From positions 62,001 to 126,000 of the forward strand of contig NZ_MDVC01000115.1 in NCBI RefSeq assembly GCF_002777425.1: a DNA stretch of 64,000 nt. Direction: 5' to 3'. Below are positions 51,180 through 60,749 of the stretch, one piece after another (the stretch's first letter is position 1; each line of letters begins with the position of its first letter). The notes under the pieces were generated by a model. The model searched no databases. It saw only the letters and a program-made list of their open reading frames with translations, and was not told the DNA's origin. The position numbers and the translations under genes were made by a program. This DNA comes from Snodgrassella alvi (GTDB taxonomy: Bacteria; Pseudomonadota; Gammaproteobacteria; Burkholderiales; Neisseriaceae).

Positions 51180-52562
51180 ATGAATTCCAAGAATAATGAT
51201 ACGCAAATGAATTTTGCCGAAAGGCGTGCAACCTGGGGACTAGGGGCAGTTTTTTCACTGCGCATGCTGGGTATGTTTATGGTATTGCCAGTTCTGACTA
51301 CCTATGGCATGACATTACAGGGTGCCAGTGAAAGCCTGATTGGGCTGGCAATCGGAATTTATGGTCTGATGCAGGCAATTTTACAGATTCCGTTTGGCTT
51401 ATGGTCTGACCGTTTTGGCCGCAAACCTTTAATTGTTGGCGGCTTATTGATTTTTACTCTGGGCAGTATCATTGCTGCTTTAACGACCTCCATATGGGGG
51501 ATAATTCTGGGGCGCGCTTTACAGGGCAGCGGCGCCATTGCGGCAGCAGTAATGGCTTTGCTATCAGATCTCACCCGTGAACAGAATCGCACCAAAGCCA
51601 TGGCTTTTATCGGCATCAGCTTCGGCATCACTTTTGCGATTGCTATGGTATGCGGGCCGATAATCACACATGCGATAGGTTTGCATGGTTTATTCTGGGT
51701 AATCGCAGCACTGGCACTGGCCGCTATTGTGCTTACTCTATTTTTTGTTCCTGACAGCAGCGTCCATATTCTTAACCGTGATTCAGGTATGGTACGTGGC
51801 AGCTTTGGTACTGTGTTGCGTAATCATTCGCTGTTTAAGCTGAACATCGGTATTTTTTGTATGCATTTCCTGCTGATGTCAACTTTTGTTGCCCTGCCGG
51901 TGCAACTGGAGCTCTCAGGCTTTCCTGCGGCCAGACACTGGCAGATTTATCTATATACGATGCTGATTGCTTTCATTACTGTTCTGCCACCAATCATTTA
52001 TGCTGAAAGCAAACGAAAAATGCGGCGGGTATTTATCTTTTGCGTTGCCGTGCTGCTAATTGCTGAAGCTATATTGTGGCTGGCTGACACTTCCTTCTGG
52101 CCACTGGTTGTAGGTGTTTTATTGTTCTTTATTGCTTTTAATCTGATGGAAGCACTCCTGCCCTCATGGGTAAGTAAAGAAGCACCAGCAGGTTATAAAG
52201 GCACGGCAATGGGTATCTATGCTACGGGTCAGTTTCTGGGCGTAGCCTGTGGTGGCACAACTGGCGGCTGGCTGGCAGCACATACTGGTGCGCATACGGT
52301 ATTCTTATTCGGTATCGGATTAACTTTTGCATGGCTGTTGCTTAGTTTTACCATGCGGGAACCGCCCTATTTAGCCAGCCTGCGCTTAACTCTGGATAGT
52401 AAACAAACTTTGCCCGACAATGCTCAGCAGCAATTAATGCAAATGGCTGGAGTACATCAGGTTTTGATTGTGCCAGAAGAGCACAGTATCTATATCAAAA
52501 TTGACAGTAAAATCACTAGCCGTAATCAACTGGAAACGTTTATCAGCACTATTACAGAATAA
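51180..52562 (+). CDS. yajR: MFS transporter YajR with C-terminal YAM domain
   Basis: A 460-residue major-facilitator protein. Twelve helices include motif A GLWSDRFGRKPL. A soluble C-terminal domain of about 70 residues (from about 390; HQVLIVPEEHSIYIKID) has the beta-alpha-beta look of the YAM domain known from E. coli YajR. In E. coli yajR also lies directly downstream of cyoE, which strongly supports the name. The transported substrate is not established. Confidence 0.88.
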   Translation: MNSKNNDTQMNFAERRATWGLGAVFSLRMLGMFMVLPVLTTYGMTLQGASESLIGLAIGIYGLMQAILQIPFGLWSDRFGRKPLIVGGLLIFTLGSIIAALTTSIWGIILGRALQGSGAIAAAVMALLSDLTREQNRTKAMAFIGISFGITFAIAMVCGPIITHAIGLHGLFWVIAALALAAIVLTLFFVPDSSVHILNRDSGMVRGSFGTVLRNHSLFKLNIGIFCMHFLLMSTFVALPVQLELSGFPAARHWQIYLYTMLIAFITVLPPIIYAESKRKMRRVFIFCVAVLLIAEAILWLADTSFWPLVVGVLLFFIAFNLMEALLPSWVSKEAPAGYKGTAMGIYATGQFLGVACGGTTGGWLAAHTGAHTVFLFGIGLTFAWLLLSFTMREPPYLASLRLTLDSKQTLPDNAQQQLMQMAGVHQVLIVPEEHSIYIKIDSKITSRNQLETFISTITE

Positions 52563-52566
52563 ATAA

Positions 52567-52616
52567 AAACAGGCATAAGGCAGTAATCATTAATATTACC
52601 AGCCTATGCCTGTTTA
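52567..52616. terminator. Bidirectional terminator between yajR and ybaL
   Basis: ACAGGCATA...ATTAC / GTAAT...TATGCCTGT form a long imperfect stem. T-runs on both strands fit termination of both convergent genes, although the ybaL stop is about 145 bases away. Confidence 0.75.
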
Positions 52617-52760
52617 TTGAGTACTACCGAACAGGTTGCAAAAAAATTTTCAGATTTTCCTGCTAACTTTATCGCAATTTATACTCAAATCCGGTGAAGT
52701 TTTACACTGAGCAAAATCTATCTGCATAATTTCCGTTTCTGTGCCCGTATTGATCCTGCA

Positions 52761-54500
52761 CTAAGTGATTGATGCCTGATCGAATACATGCATGATTTCA
52801 TTGGCTAATACAATCTGGCTGTCGACGACCTTAGTTGCACCTGCCTGAATAAATAACTGTTTGTCTTGCTCGTATCTGCTGAAAGTTACTATTTGTAGCT
52901 GCGGATTGAGCGCTATCGCCGCTCTGATAATCGACTCTACCTCGGTTTTATTCTGAATAGTAATAATCAGTTTTTTGGCCTGAGCCACAAATACAGCATC
53001 CAGCATACCATCTGATAATGCGTGCCCATAAGCTACGGGTATCTGGCGTGCACGCAATTGGGTGACTACCTCAAGGCGGTTTTCCTGTACATACACGGTT
53101 TCATTCTGTGCCTGCAAATGCCTGATTACCTCCTGACCAACCGGACCAGCACCGACAAGTACTGTATGATTGCTTACAGGAGGAGCCACTGCCATGTCTT
53201 CATCAATAAAATAAATCGATACCGGTTTAATTGGTGCCGCCACTTTTGCATGGGGCTTATCTGACAACATGCCGCTATCAGGCACACTGGCTGTTGCTAC
53301 TGTTTCCTGCTGGAATTGTTTTTTCACATAACGATTCAGCCAGACAAATAAAAATGGATTACAGATAATTGAAATCAGGGCACTGCCCAGAATCAGGTCA
53401 CTGGCCAATGGTGGCAGAATGTTGTATACCGCCCCCAGACTGGCAATCATAAAGGAGAATTCACCAATCTGTGCCAATGCCACTGCGATTGTCAGTGCAG
53501 TTTGTGGCGGATATCCGAATACGCGCACAATCAGAAATGCCCCCAGACTTTTGCCTATGACCACCACCAGCAGGGTTGCCAATAGCAATAATGGTTCACG
53601 AATAATAATACTGGGGTCAAACAGCATGCCTACTGAAACAAAAAACAGTACGGTAAAAAATTCGCGCAAGCCACTGGAAGCATCTTCAGCAGTATGGTTC
53701 ATGCTGGTTTCACTGATAATGGCGCCAGCAAAAAAGGCGCCCAGTGCAAAAGATACGCCAAAAAGATAATTTGCCAGTATGGCACAGCCCAAAGCAACGG
53801 CAATCACGGCCAGCCGGAAAAGCTCAGGACTACCGGTGCCAACCACCCGCTGTAACGACCATGGAATCAGTCTGCGCCCGAGAAACAGCATCACTAGGAC
53901 AAAGGCGATAATCTGGACACTGGTTTTGCCAAGCAAGTAAAGCAGATTAGCACCTGAAACACTACCCTGCCCGGATAGAACCGGTGCCAGTGCTGGAATC
54001 ATCACCAGCACAAATACCATGGCTATGTCTTCAACAATCAGCCAGCCGGTAGCAATTCGTCCCTGAGAAGAATCGCCCAGATGCCAGCGTTGCAAAGCCG
54101 CTATCAGCACAACGGTAGAAGCACATGATAGTGCCAGCCCAAACACTACGCCCGCACCGGTACTCCAGCCGGCCAGCCAGGCCAGTAGCCAGCCCAGCAG
54201 GGTAGCCAGCGCTATCTGAATCAGCGCACCCGGTATGGCCACACGTTTTACAGCCAGTAAATCACGGATAGAAAAATGCAGCCCCACTCCGAACATCAGC
54301 AAAATCACGCCCAGCTCAGCCAGCTGCTGCGACAAGTGCATATCAGCAGTAAAGCCTTTGGTATAAGGGCCAACGATTATGCCTGCCAGCAAATAACCAA
54401 CGAGTGGAGGCATACGCAGTTTATGCGCGATATAGCCAAGTACAAAGGCAAAAAATAAACCACCAACGATGGTTTCAACCAGTGGAAATGAGTGATGCAT
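52761..54500 (-). CDS. ybaL: Cation:proton antiporter YbaL (CPA2 with RCK domain)
   Basis: A 579-residue monovalent cation:proton antiporter-2 family protein. The N-terminal 390 residues are about 12-13 helices; PPLVGYLLAGIIVGP and GLALSCASTVVLIAAL are very close to E. coli YbaL, and the start MHHSFPLVETIVGG matches too. A C-terminal RCK/TrkA-N domain (about 445-579) begins HTVLVGAGPVGQEV, a Rossmann nucleotide-binding loop in which the usual GxGxxG is GAGPVG. Such proteins are related to KefB/KefC potassium efflux; the ion and ligand are unproven. Confidence 0.9.
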   Translation of the reverse strand: MHHSFPLVETIVGGLFFAFVLGYIAHKLRMPPLVGYLLAGIIVGPYTKGFTADMHLSQQLAELGVILLMFGVGLHFSIRDLLAVKRVAIPGALIQIALATLLGWLLAWLAGWSTGAGVVFGLALSCASTVVLIAALQRWHLGDSSQGRIATGWLIVEDIAMVFVLVMIPALAPVLSGQGSVSGANLLYLLGKTSVQIIAFVLVMLFLGRRLIPWSLQRVVGTGSPELFRLAVIAVALGCAILANYLFGVSFALGAFFAGAIISETSMNHTAEDASSGLREFFTVLFFVSVGMLFDPSIIIREPLLLLATLLVVVIGKSLGAFLIVRVFGYPPQTALTIAVALAQIGEFSFMIASLGAVYNILPPLASDLILGSALISIICNPFLFVWLNRYVKKQFQQETVATASVPDSGMLSDKPHAKVAAPIKPVSIYFIDEDMAVAPPVSNHTVLVGAGPVGQEVIRHLQAQNETVYVQENRLEVVTQLRARQIPVAYGHALSDGMLDAVFVAQAKKLIITIQNKTEVESIIRAAIALNPQLQIVTFSRYEQDKQLFIQAGATKVVDSQIVLANEIMHVFDQASIT

Positions 54501-54783
54501 TGCTTTCCCAGAGTAATAATTAGTAATAGTAAATAATCTATACTAGCGAAAAAATCCCAACAAATAAAAGCTTTTATAAGATTTTAGGTTATAATTATTG
54601 TTTCTTATCCAGATTTTTCATATCTTATGCTTAAATAGCCCTATTTATTTACTGCGTTGCTGAAAAGGGTAACTAAGATGGCCAGATTTGTTACCAGAGT
54701 TAATCAGCCAGACTGAAAAAGGTTATATTGCGGTTTTTTCCGGAACACGGTTAACAATATTTAATTTTATGCCTGTTTTGTAC

Positions 54784-54812
54784 TTAATAACGCTTGTTAA
54801 TTTCACTATAAT
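54784..54812 (+). promoter_or_regulatory. Probable sigma-70 promoter of yfeX
   Basis: TTAATA (54784-54789) and TATAAT (54807-54812) are 17 bases apart, ending 25 bases before the yfeX ATG. The -10 is perfect and the -35 matches at four of six positions. The rest of the 336-bp gap back to the ybaL start is AT-rich with no other feature that I can support. Confidence 0.55.
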
Positions 54813-54836
54813 ATTGGTTTAGGAAAGTATTTATTA

Positions 54837-55775
54837 ATGACAATAGACCGAATACCGCCGGTTGTAGCCAATCCGGGTAGAAGCGCATTATTTATTACCC
54901 TTGGCATTCAGGATAATGATGCGGCCATTGCCAGATTGCTTGAATTCATCACCGGTTTCTCAGCTTTAGTACGCAGTATGCATGGCCGTTTTCACGATGA
55001 AAACTTCAATGCATTAATGGGGATTGGTTCGGATGCATGGGACAAATTACGCCCGGGAAAACCGAAACCAAAAGAGTTAGTGCCCTTTACCGCTATCAAA
55101 GGCGCCAGACACACAGCCGTAGCCACACCAGGCGATTTGTTTTTTCATATTCGCGCAGACCGTCAGGATATTTGTTATGAAATGGCTGCAATGATTCATG
55201 AATTGCTGGCAGACGCTACTTATTCTATTGATGAAGTAAGTGGCTTTCGTTATCTTGATGGACGCGCCATTATTGGTTTTGTTGATGGTACGGAAAATCC
55301 GGAAGATACAATCAGAACTGATTATGCACTGGTAGGTGATGAAGACCCGTTGTTCCGCAATGGTAGCTATGCCTTTACCCAGAAATATCTGCATAATATG
55401 CAGACGTGGCGGCAATTATCAGTGGAAGAGCAGGAAAAAGTCATTGGCCGCCGCCGTTTCAATGATATTGAACTGTCTGATGAGGAAAAACCGCCAACGG
55501 CACATAACAATGTCAGTAAAGCTTATGATGCTGAAGGCAATGAGCTGAAAATTGTTCGCGCCAATGTTGCGTTTGCTCATCCATCGAAAAATGAGTATGG
55601 CACGTTTTTTATCGGTTATGCACGTTCTTTTGCGGTAACACGCCAAATGCTGCAACATATGTTTACAGGTAATGCCGAAGGGCATGTAGACCGCCTGCTG
55701 GATTTCAGTACCCCGGTTAGCGGCAGCCTGTATTTTATTCCGGCACCGGATTTGCTGGATGAATTTGATTCGTAG
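54837..55775 (+). CDS. yfeX: Dyp-type haem peroxidase YfeX-like
   Basis: A 312-residue cytoplasmic dye-decolourising peroxidase. The distal signature GXXDG is GFVDG at 147-151, with catalytic D150 in GFVDGTENPEDT. The start IDRIPPVVANPGRSALFITLG and HDENFNALMGIGSDAWDKL resemble E. coli YfeX, which binds haem and has been proposed to act in porphyrinogen oxidation or iron handling. There is no signal peptide or adjacent encapsulin gene. AGGAAAG precedes the ATG. Confidence 0.92.
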   Translation: MTIDRIPPVVANPGRSALFITLGIQDNDAAIARLLEFITGFSALVRSMHGRFHDENFNALMGIGSDAWDKLRPGKPKPKELVPFTAIKGARHTAVATPGDLFFHIRADRQDICYEMAAMIHELLADATYSIDEVSGFRYLDGRAIIGFVDGTENPEDTIRTDYALVGDEDPLFRNGSYAFTQKYLHNMQTWRQLSVEEQEKVIGRRRFNDIELSDEEKPPTAHNNVSKAYDAEGNELKIVRANVAFAHPSKNEYGTFFIGYARSFAVTRQMLQHMFTGNAEGHVDRLLDFSTPVSGSLYFIPAPDLLDEFDS

Positions 55776-55880
55776 GTTACTATTGCATGTTTTGATTCAA
55801 GGGGAACTTGCTACAAGACTGCGCCAGATTCGAATCAACAACGATTTATTACAACATTTCAATAAAGGAAAACTGTTTGG

Positions 55881-57383
55881 ATGGGTAGTGTACTTTTTTT
55901 ACAGGCAATTACGGTTATTTTTTCGCTGTCTATTGTCACCACGCTTTTAAATAAACGTTTATTTGACATGCCGCAGGCCATTGGTGTGCCAATTGTCTCC
56001 GCGATTCTGGTATTTTCCCTGCAATGGGGTATGAATCTGTTCGGGCGCAATCATTTTATCCATGTGGATATCATGGCACTAAAAGCCGCCGTTAGCCATA
56101 TTAACTTTTATGATTTTCTGGTAAACGGCGTAATCTGTTTTATCCTTACCTCTTCTGCCCTCAAGTTCAGGATTTCCGATCTGAAACGCTACTGGCGCCA
56201 AATTCTGATTCTGGCTACATTGGGCTTGCTGTTATGCTCGACACTCTTTGGCAGCCTGCTTTATGCATTCCAGTTCTTGGTTGGCGATCATGTGCCCTTG
56301 CTGGTATTGTTACTGCTGGGTTCGGCGCTTGGGGCTACAGACCCTATCGGCATTAAGGGTGTATTAAGCTCAGTGCGCACACCTCGCCACTTAATGGTAA
56401 AGCTGGAAGGTGAATCATTATTCAATGATGCCATGTGTATCGTGGTATTCATGACTATTCTTACCCTGATTAGCGGACAGCATGTTTCACCAATTGGTGT
56501 GGTGGAGAATTTTTTCTATGAAATTGTGGTCGCGGTGATTATCGGGTTTATTTTCGGTATTGGTGCACTGCGCCTCTTGCATGGCAAACATGAAAATGAG
56601 TCACTGATTCTGGCAACAGCACTGCTGGCTTCCGGTTCCTACCTTGTGGCTTATTTTGCTCATGCATCCGGCCCGATTGCCTGTGTGGTAGGCGGCCTGA
56701 TTGTCGGCAACAAATGGCAGGAAGTATTACAGAAGAAAGAAATTGATGATGTTAACAATTTCTGGCATGCGGTAGAGGGTATTATTAATTCGTTTTTGTT
56801 TACCCTGATTGGCCTGGAACTCTTCATTGTTGATATGAGCAAAACGCTGGTTATCGGCGGTATTGTGGCGTTTGTATTGCTTCATTTAAGCCGTTTTATT
56901 GGCAATATATTGGCATTTATGCTGTTTCCGAAAGTGTACAAGAAAAGCTATCATGGCAGCCTGACCATTTTGTCATGGGGCGGTGTACGCGGTGGTATTT
57001 CACTGGCTTTGATTCTGGCTGTAGCCAATATGCCGGCACTGGCCAAATACAGTGATATTCTGGTTGGATACACCTTTATCTGTGTACTGCTTTCCGGTGT
57101 AGTATGTGGTCTTGGTTTACCCGAAGTGCTCAATGCGTTTTATCACAATCCAAATGAGCCGAAAACTGGTTTTCGCGGCTGGTATCAGCGCCAGTGTCAC
57201 CGCTTTAACCGCAGTGGTGTTATGTATACCATTGAAGAGCGCTCCGATGGTTCAGAGTACATTTCCGTCTATAATCCGATAGCTGTGGCCACAGCGGCCG
57301 CTGATCCGAGTGAGGAAATTGCGCTGACTCCAGAAGAGTTAAAACAGAAAGTAGATAAACTGGAAAATCCAGATAATTTCTAA
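55881..57383 (+). CDS. Sodium:proton antiporter, CPA1/NhaP type
   Basis: A 500-residue inner-membrane antiporter. ALGATDPIGIKGVL contains the ATDP motif and KLEGESLFNDAMCIVVF the ESLFND motif of the CPA1 family; these unwound-helix and ion-binding residues define Na+/H+ exchangers. About twelve helices are followed by a polar cytoplasmic tail of about 80 residues. AAAGGAAA lies before the start. It probably contributes to pH and sodium homeostasis. The exact subfamily name (NhaP or YjcE-like) is left open. Confidence 0.88.
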   Translation: MGSVLFLQAITVIFSLSIVTTLLNKRLFDMPQAIGVPIVSAILVFSLQWGMNLFGRNHFIHVDIMALKAAVSHINFYDFLVNGVICFILTSSALKFRISDLKRYWRQILILATLGLLLCSTLFGSLLYAFQFLVGDHVPLLVLLLLGSALGATDPIGIKGVLSSVRTPRHLMVKLEGESLFNDAMCIVVFMTILTLISGQHVSPIGVVENFFYEIVVAVIIGFIFGIGALRLLHGKHENESLILATALLASGSYLVAYFAHASGPIACVVGGLIVGNKWQEVLQKKEIDDVNNFWHAVEGIINSFLFTLIGLELFIVDMSKTLVIGGIVAFVLLHLSRFIGNILAFMLFPKVYKKSYHGSLTILSWGGVRGGISLALILAVANMPALAKYSDILVGYTFICVLLSGVVCGLGLPEVLNAFYHNPNEPKTGFRGWYQRQCHRFNRSGVMYTIEERSDGSEYISVYNPIAVATAAADPSEEIALTPEELKQKVDKLENPDNF

Positions 57384-57394
57384 ATGAAATCAGT

Positions 57395-57426
57395 AAAGGC
57401 CAGCATAAGTATGCTGGCCTTTCTTT
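57395..57426. terminator. Bidirectional terminator between the antiporter and thrC
   Basis: AAAGGCCAGCAT (57395-57406) and ATGCTGGCCTTT (57411-57422) form a perfect 12-bp stem with a four-base loop and T-rich flank. It lies between convergent genes. Confidence 0.9.
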
Positions 57427-57469
57427 ATGATACACAATTGCAAAAACAAATTCCGATTGGCTGGTTTAC

Positions 57470-58882
57470 TTACTCCAACTGAGCTTCTACAAACTGTTTA
57501 ACCGCAGCAGTATCATTATCCATCACGGTAACATGTTGAGGTAAATCCTCTAATCCGGCAAGATTATCAGGGCGCGGAATCACCACGCTATCACCGACTG
57601 CCTCATGAATGGTTTGGGCAAATTTGGCGGCCTGCGCAGTTTCCAGACAGATAATGATTTCGCCCGCTTCGCGCAACTGCCGCGCCACCTTTACCCCATC
57701 TGCTGTATGCGGATCAATCAGTTCACCATCTTGTGCATACACTTGAGCAATGGTTTGCAGGCGGTCAGCATGGGTACTTTTACCGGCAGCAAAGCCATAC
57801 TGATGCTGAATTTTATCCAGCAGATGGCTTAAATCAAATCCGCTGCCCGTAGCCACTTGCTGCCATAGCTGCTGAACCTGTGCGCCATCATGGTCGAGTA
57901 AGTCGTAAACAAAGCGTTCAAAATTGGATGCTTTGGAGATGTCCATTGATGGGCTGGAAGTTACAAAAGTATGCGCTGCATCGCGAGGACGGTAATGACC
58001 GGTATTGAAAAACTCGTTCAATACATCGTTTTCATTAGTAGCCACAAGCAGACGATGAACAGGCAAGCCCATACTACGGGCAATATGTCCGGCCAGTACA
58101 TTGCCAAAATTACCACTGGGTACACAAAATGATACTTTCTGCTCATTAGTACTTGTAGCGGCAAAATAGCCTTTAAAGTAGTACACTACCTGTGCCACAA
58201 TCCTTCCCCAATTGATGGAGTTAACTGTACTCAGGTGATAATGAGCTTTGAAGGCATGATCATTTTGCAATGCTTTCACAATATCCTGACAATCGTCAAA
58301 CATGCCCTTAATGGCAATATTGAAGATATTACTGTCCTGCAAACTATACATCTGCGCACGCTGAAAATCGCTCATTTTGCCAAATGGCGATAACATGAAT
58401 ACATTTACCCGTTCTTTGCCACGCAAAGCATATTCAGCAGCAGAACCGGTATCGCCACTGGTAGCACCAATAATATTCAGATAACGGTTTTCACGCTCCA
58501 GCACGTATTCAAACAGATTACCCAGCAACTGCATGGCCATGTCTTTAAATGCCAGTGTTGGCCCATTCGAAAGCGCCTCAATGCGGATACCATCATGTAA
58601 TGTTCTCAGCGGAGTGATTTCATTATTACCAAACACTTCTGTGGTGTAGGTTTGATTAATGATTGTCTGCAAATCTGCTTTGGGAATATCGGTAGCAAAC
58701 AGACTGATAATCTGCATGGCCAGCTCGGCATAACTTAATGAACGCCAGTCATGCAGGGTAATTGCATCAACATGCGGATAGTTTTGTGGCAATAATAAAC
58801 CGCCATCATCGGCCAGACCGGCCATTAATGCCTGACTGAAGCCTTTTGGCGCTGTCTGCCCTCTGGTACTAATGTATTTCAT
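57470..58882 (-). CDS. thrC: Threonine synthase
   Basis: ThrC converts O-phosphohomoserine to threonine with PLP. The 470-residue protein has its PLP lysine K113 in GPTLAFKDMAMQ. SGDTGSAAEYAL is the family phosphate-binding segment. The N-terminus MKYISTRGQTAPKGFSQALM is the standard one. AGGAG precedes ATG 58882; the frame is open up to 58972 but that extension overlaps the upstream small gene and is not conserved. The product feeds IlvA, encoded 30 kb away. Confidence 0.96.
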   Translation of the reverse strand: MKYISTRGQTAPKGFSQALMAGLADDGGLLLPQNYPHVDAITLHDWRSLSYAELAMQIISLFATDIPKADLQTIINQTYTTEVFGNNEITPLRTLHDGIRIEALSNGPTLAFKDMAMQLLGNLFEYVLERENRYLNIIGATSGDTGSAAEYALRGKERVNVFMLSPFGKMSDFQRAQMYSLQDSNIFNIAIKGMFDDCQDIVKALQNDHAFKAHYHLSTVNSINWGRIVAQVVYYFKGYFAATSTNEQKVSFCVPSGNFGNVLAGHIARSMGLPVHRLLVATNENDVLNEFFNTGHYRPRDAAHTFVTSSPSMDISKASNFERFVYDLLDHDGAQVQQLWQQVATGSGFDLSHLLDKIQHQYGFAAGKSTHADRLQTIAQVYAQDGELIDPHTADGVKVARQLREAGEIIICLETAQAAKFAQTIHEAVGDSVVIPRPDNLAGLEDLPQHVTVMDNDTAAVKQFVEAQLE

Positions 58883-58937
58883 TATTTCTCCTGTATGATT
58901 ATCCAACCATATCTGGACCAAGTTAATAACACTATAT

Positions 58938-59270
58938 TTATAAGCTACATACCTCAGCCTGAGATGCAACAAATCCAGCTACTCTTTGCTGGCGCACCTG
59001 AGGATCAACCATTTTTGCAACTTCTTTGATATTAAGCTTGCGTTTGTTGCGTTCAGCAACACAGCTACAATATGGCTTACGCTCTCCTGACAAGTCAATT
59101 GTTCCTAACCCTTGGATACGCAGCGGCTTGCTCAACTGACGCTGACATTCCTGATTAATCATATATCCGGCAATGCCAGAAACCAGCCCATATTCTGAGT
59201 TCTGGTCATATTTAATGCAAACCCCTATCACCACCAATATAAAAATAAGCAAAAACAATATCTTATTCAT
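58938..59270 (-). CDS. Small exported or membrane-anchored cysteine-containing protein, unknown
   Basis: I do not recognise this 110-residue protein. Residues 1-21 form one hydrophobic segment with a basic start (MNKILFLLIFILVVIGVCI), either a signal anchor or an uncleaved signal. The remaining domain is basic and has cysteines in NQECQRQL, PYCSCVAE and EVCSL. GGAAATC precedes ATG 59270. It lies 55 bp upstream of thrC in the same direction and may share a transcript. Confidence 0.6.
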   Translation of the reverse strand: MNKILFLLIFILVVIGVCIKYDQNSEYGLVSGIAGYMINQECQRQLSKPLRIQGLGTIDLSGERKPYCSCVAERNKRKLNIKEVAKMVDPQVRQQRVAGFVASQAEVCSL

Positions 59271-59435
59271 TGATTTCCTTAGTTCGATTAAAATCAGACT
59301 AAAATACAACTGTCCTTTTTATATGTCATGTAATCAAGACGATTATACACATAGTGCAACAGTTATATACCGAGCAAAATTTATACAATCAGGTACAATA
59401 TATTACACTAACTACCGTGTACTGAATGACACGAC

Positions 59436-60749
59436 ATGGATTTATTTAATCAGAAACCTTTACCACCACTGGCAGAACAGCTACGCCCGCAGAATCTGGA
59501 TGAAGTAATTGGCCAGCAGCACCTGATTGGTACAGGTAAACCATTACGGGTTGCTGTAGAAACCGGACATCTGCACTCCATGCTGCTTTGGGGGCCACCA
59601 GGTGTAGGCAAAACCACGCTGGCACGTATTCTGGCACAAAGCTTTAATGCCCAGTTTATTCCACTGTCGGCGGTTTTTTCAGGGGTAAAAGAAATCCGCT
59701 TGGCCGTGGAAAAAGCCCAGCTGGCTTTACAGCACGGCCAGCGTACCATCCTGTTTGTAGATGAAGTACACCGCTTTAATAAATCACAGCAGGATGCATT
59801 TTTACCCTATGTAGAAAACGGCGTGTTTACCTTTATCGGCGCTACGACAGAAAATCCCTCTTTTGAAGTTAATCCGGCACTTTTGAGCCGGTCGCAGGTT
59901 TACACCCTCCATTCACTCAGCATCGAAGAACTGCAACAGCTACAGCAAAAAGTTTTCAGCCTGCCTGAATTCAAATCTTTCACCATTGCTACCGATGCGC
60001 AAACATTAATCCTCAACAGTGCCGATGGCGACGGCCGACGCTTTCTCAACTTACTTGAGCAACTGATCCATACTGCGCAGGCACAACAACAGACTGAAAT
60101 CAGTGCAGCCTTAACAGCCAGTACTCTGGGCACTCAGTTACGCCGTTTTGATAAAGGTGGTGACAGCTTTTACGAACAAATTTCAGCATTACATAAATCT
60201 GTGCGTGGTTCTCACCCCAATGCTGCCCTATACTGGTTTAGCCGTATGCTAGATGGCGGTGCAGATCCGCGCTATCTGGCACGGCGGATTATCCGCATGG
60301 CTTGGGAGGATATTGGTCTGGCTGACCCGCGGGCAATGCAGATAGCCAATGATGCTGCCCTAACCTATGAACGGCTTGGCAGCCCTGAAGGTGAACTGGC
60401 TCTGGCACAGGCAGTGTTGTATCTGGCTTGTGCTGCCAAAAGTAATGCAGGTTATGTGGCTTATAATGAGGCGCGTGTATTTGTCAAAAAACATCCGTCC
60501 AGTGAAGTACCAGTACACTTGCGCAACGCTCCTACCAAACTGATGAAGGAACTGGGTTACGGTCGTGAATACCGTTATGCCCATGATGAACCGCATGCTT
60601 ATGCGGCCGGTGAAACCTATATGCCGGAAGGTATGGATGAACCGGCATTCTATCAGCCAGTAACACGCGGACTGGAAATTAAAATCGCGGAAAAACTGGC
60701 TTTTTTACATAATCTTGATGAAGAGGCCGGACAGAATGAAACAAAATAA
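59436..60749 (+). CDS. rarA: Replication-associated recombination protein RarA
   Basis: RarA (MgsA) is a tetrameric AAA+ ATPase of the clamp-loader clade that acts at stalled replication forks and binds single-strand-binding protein. The 437-residue protein has Walker A GPPGVGKT at 53-60, Walker B FVDEVHRFNKSQQDAF, and sensor-1 GATTENPSF. The C-terminal part SHPNAALYWFSRMLDGGADP and AWEDIGLADPRA is diagnostic. It is divergent from the small gene at 58938. Confidence 0.96.
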   Translation: MDLFNQKPLPPLAEQLRPQNLDEVIGQQHLIGTGKPLRVAVETGHLHSMLLWGPPGVGKTTLARILAQSFNAQFIPLSAVFSGVKEIRLAVEKAQLALQHGQRTILFVDEVHRFNKSQQDAFLPYVENGVFTFIGATTENPSFEVNPALLSRSQVYTLHSLSIEELQQLQQKVFSLPEFKSFTIATDAQTLILNSADGDGRRFLNLLEQLIHTAQAQQQTEISAALTASTLGTQLRRFDKGGDSFYEQISALHKSVRGSHPNAALYWFSRMLDGGADPRYLARRIIRMAWEDIGLADPRAMQIANDAALTYERLGSPEGELALAQAVLYLACAAKSNAGYVAYNEARVFVKKHPSSEVPVHLRNAPTKLMKELGYGREYRYAHDEPHAYAAGETYMPEGMDEPAFYQPVTRGLEIKIAEKLAFLHNLDEEAGQNETK

